A stretch of 64,000 nucleotides of DNA from JBJXHN01 sp046233135 (GTDB lineage: Bacteria; Pseudomonadota; Alphaproteobacteria; Rhodospirillales; Rhodospirillaceae). Below, piece by piece: positions 63,985 to 64,000 of this stretch. The stretch covers positions 74,244 through 138,243 of the forward strand of contig JBJXHN010000010.1 in the NCBI GenBank assembly GCA_046233135.1, in the 5' to 3' direction. The position numbers and the translations under genes are program-made. Under the pieces are notes generated by a model. The model was not told where the DNA came from and did not search any database. It saw nothing but the letters and a program-made list of their open reading frames with translations. Every line of letters starts with the position of its first letter. Positions within the stretch are counted from its first letter, which is position 1.

Positions 63985-64000
63985 TTGTAAAAGAATACGC

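Overview
The window is high-GC DNA from an alphaproteobacterium, most like a free-living Rhodospirillales-type organism. Support comes from the glyQ-glyS-ppdK order, the alphaproteobacterial small families (HspQ, DUF4169, DUF2007), a PleC/DivJ-type histidine kinase, an acetone carboxylase operon, and a boxA-like rRNA leader at the right edge. No phage, transposase, CRISPR array or tRNA gene was recognised. Gene density is high and operons are tight, many with 1-4 base stop/start overlaps.

Layout. 1-1.4 kb: the 3' part of a Cache-domain chemoreceptor. 1.4-7.0 kb (minus): a coupled four-gene operon (form-II CoxL-like molybdenum hydroxylase, cysQ, tsaC/sua5, FAD-linked 2-hydroxyacid dehydrogenase). 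7.2-11.5 kb: GMC alcohol dehydrogenase and mmsA, with a divergent LysR regulator. 11.6-14.8 kb: an AmmeMemoRadiSam module (amrB-amrA plus a coupled secreted protein on minus, amrS divergent on plus). 14.9-17.8 kb: a stand-alone Ada zinc domain, a polyprenyl diphosphate synthase, DUF2007, a tRNA methylase and a zinc-ribbon membrane protein. 17.9-24.8 kb: glyQ-glyS-ppdK-meaB, closed by a clear terminator. 24.9-25.7 kb: a DUF2975/HTH pair. 25.8-34.3 kb: parE, a thioesterase, a penicillin-acylase lipoprotein, an esterase, a DUF2189 membrane protein, small secreted proteins and a GNAT enzyme. 34.6-39.7 kb: a periplasmic sugar dehydrogenase and two tail-to-tail sensor kinases, one with an ethylene-receptor-like copper-site membrane domain. 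39.9-46.1 kb: hrpB, hspQ, an EEP nuclease/phosphatase, msrA and a DUF4153 membrane protein. 46.2-51.9 kb: a complete dppABCDF transporter. 52.5-59.8 kb: acetone carboxylase acxABC, its sigma-54 activator acxR and a near-consensus -24/-12 promoter. 60-63.6 kb: a CYTH-CHAD protein and a SPOR lipoprotein. 63.6-64 kb: tandem strong promoters and boxA of what is probably an rRNA operon beyond the edge.

The clearest metabolic unit is acetone use: AcxR with sigma-54 switches on AcxABC, which carboxylates acetone to acetoacetate. MmsA, MeaB and PpdK suggest acyl-CoA/propionate metabolism and gluconeogenic flux around pyruvate, while DppABCDF brings in dipeptides. The less understood elements are the amr module with its linked secreted protein, the ETR1-like kinase, and short in-frame tandem repeats inside otherwise ordinary genes (glyQ, DUF2189, hrpB).
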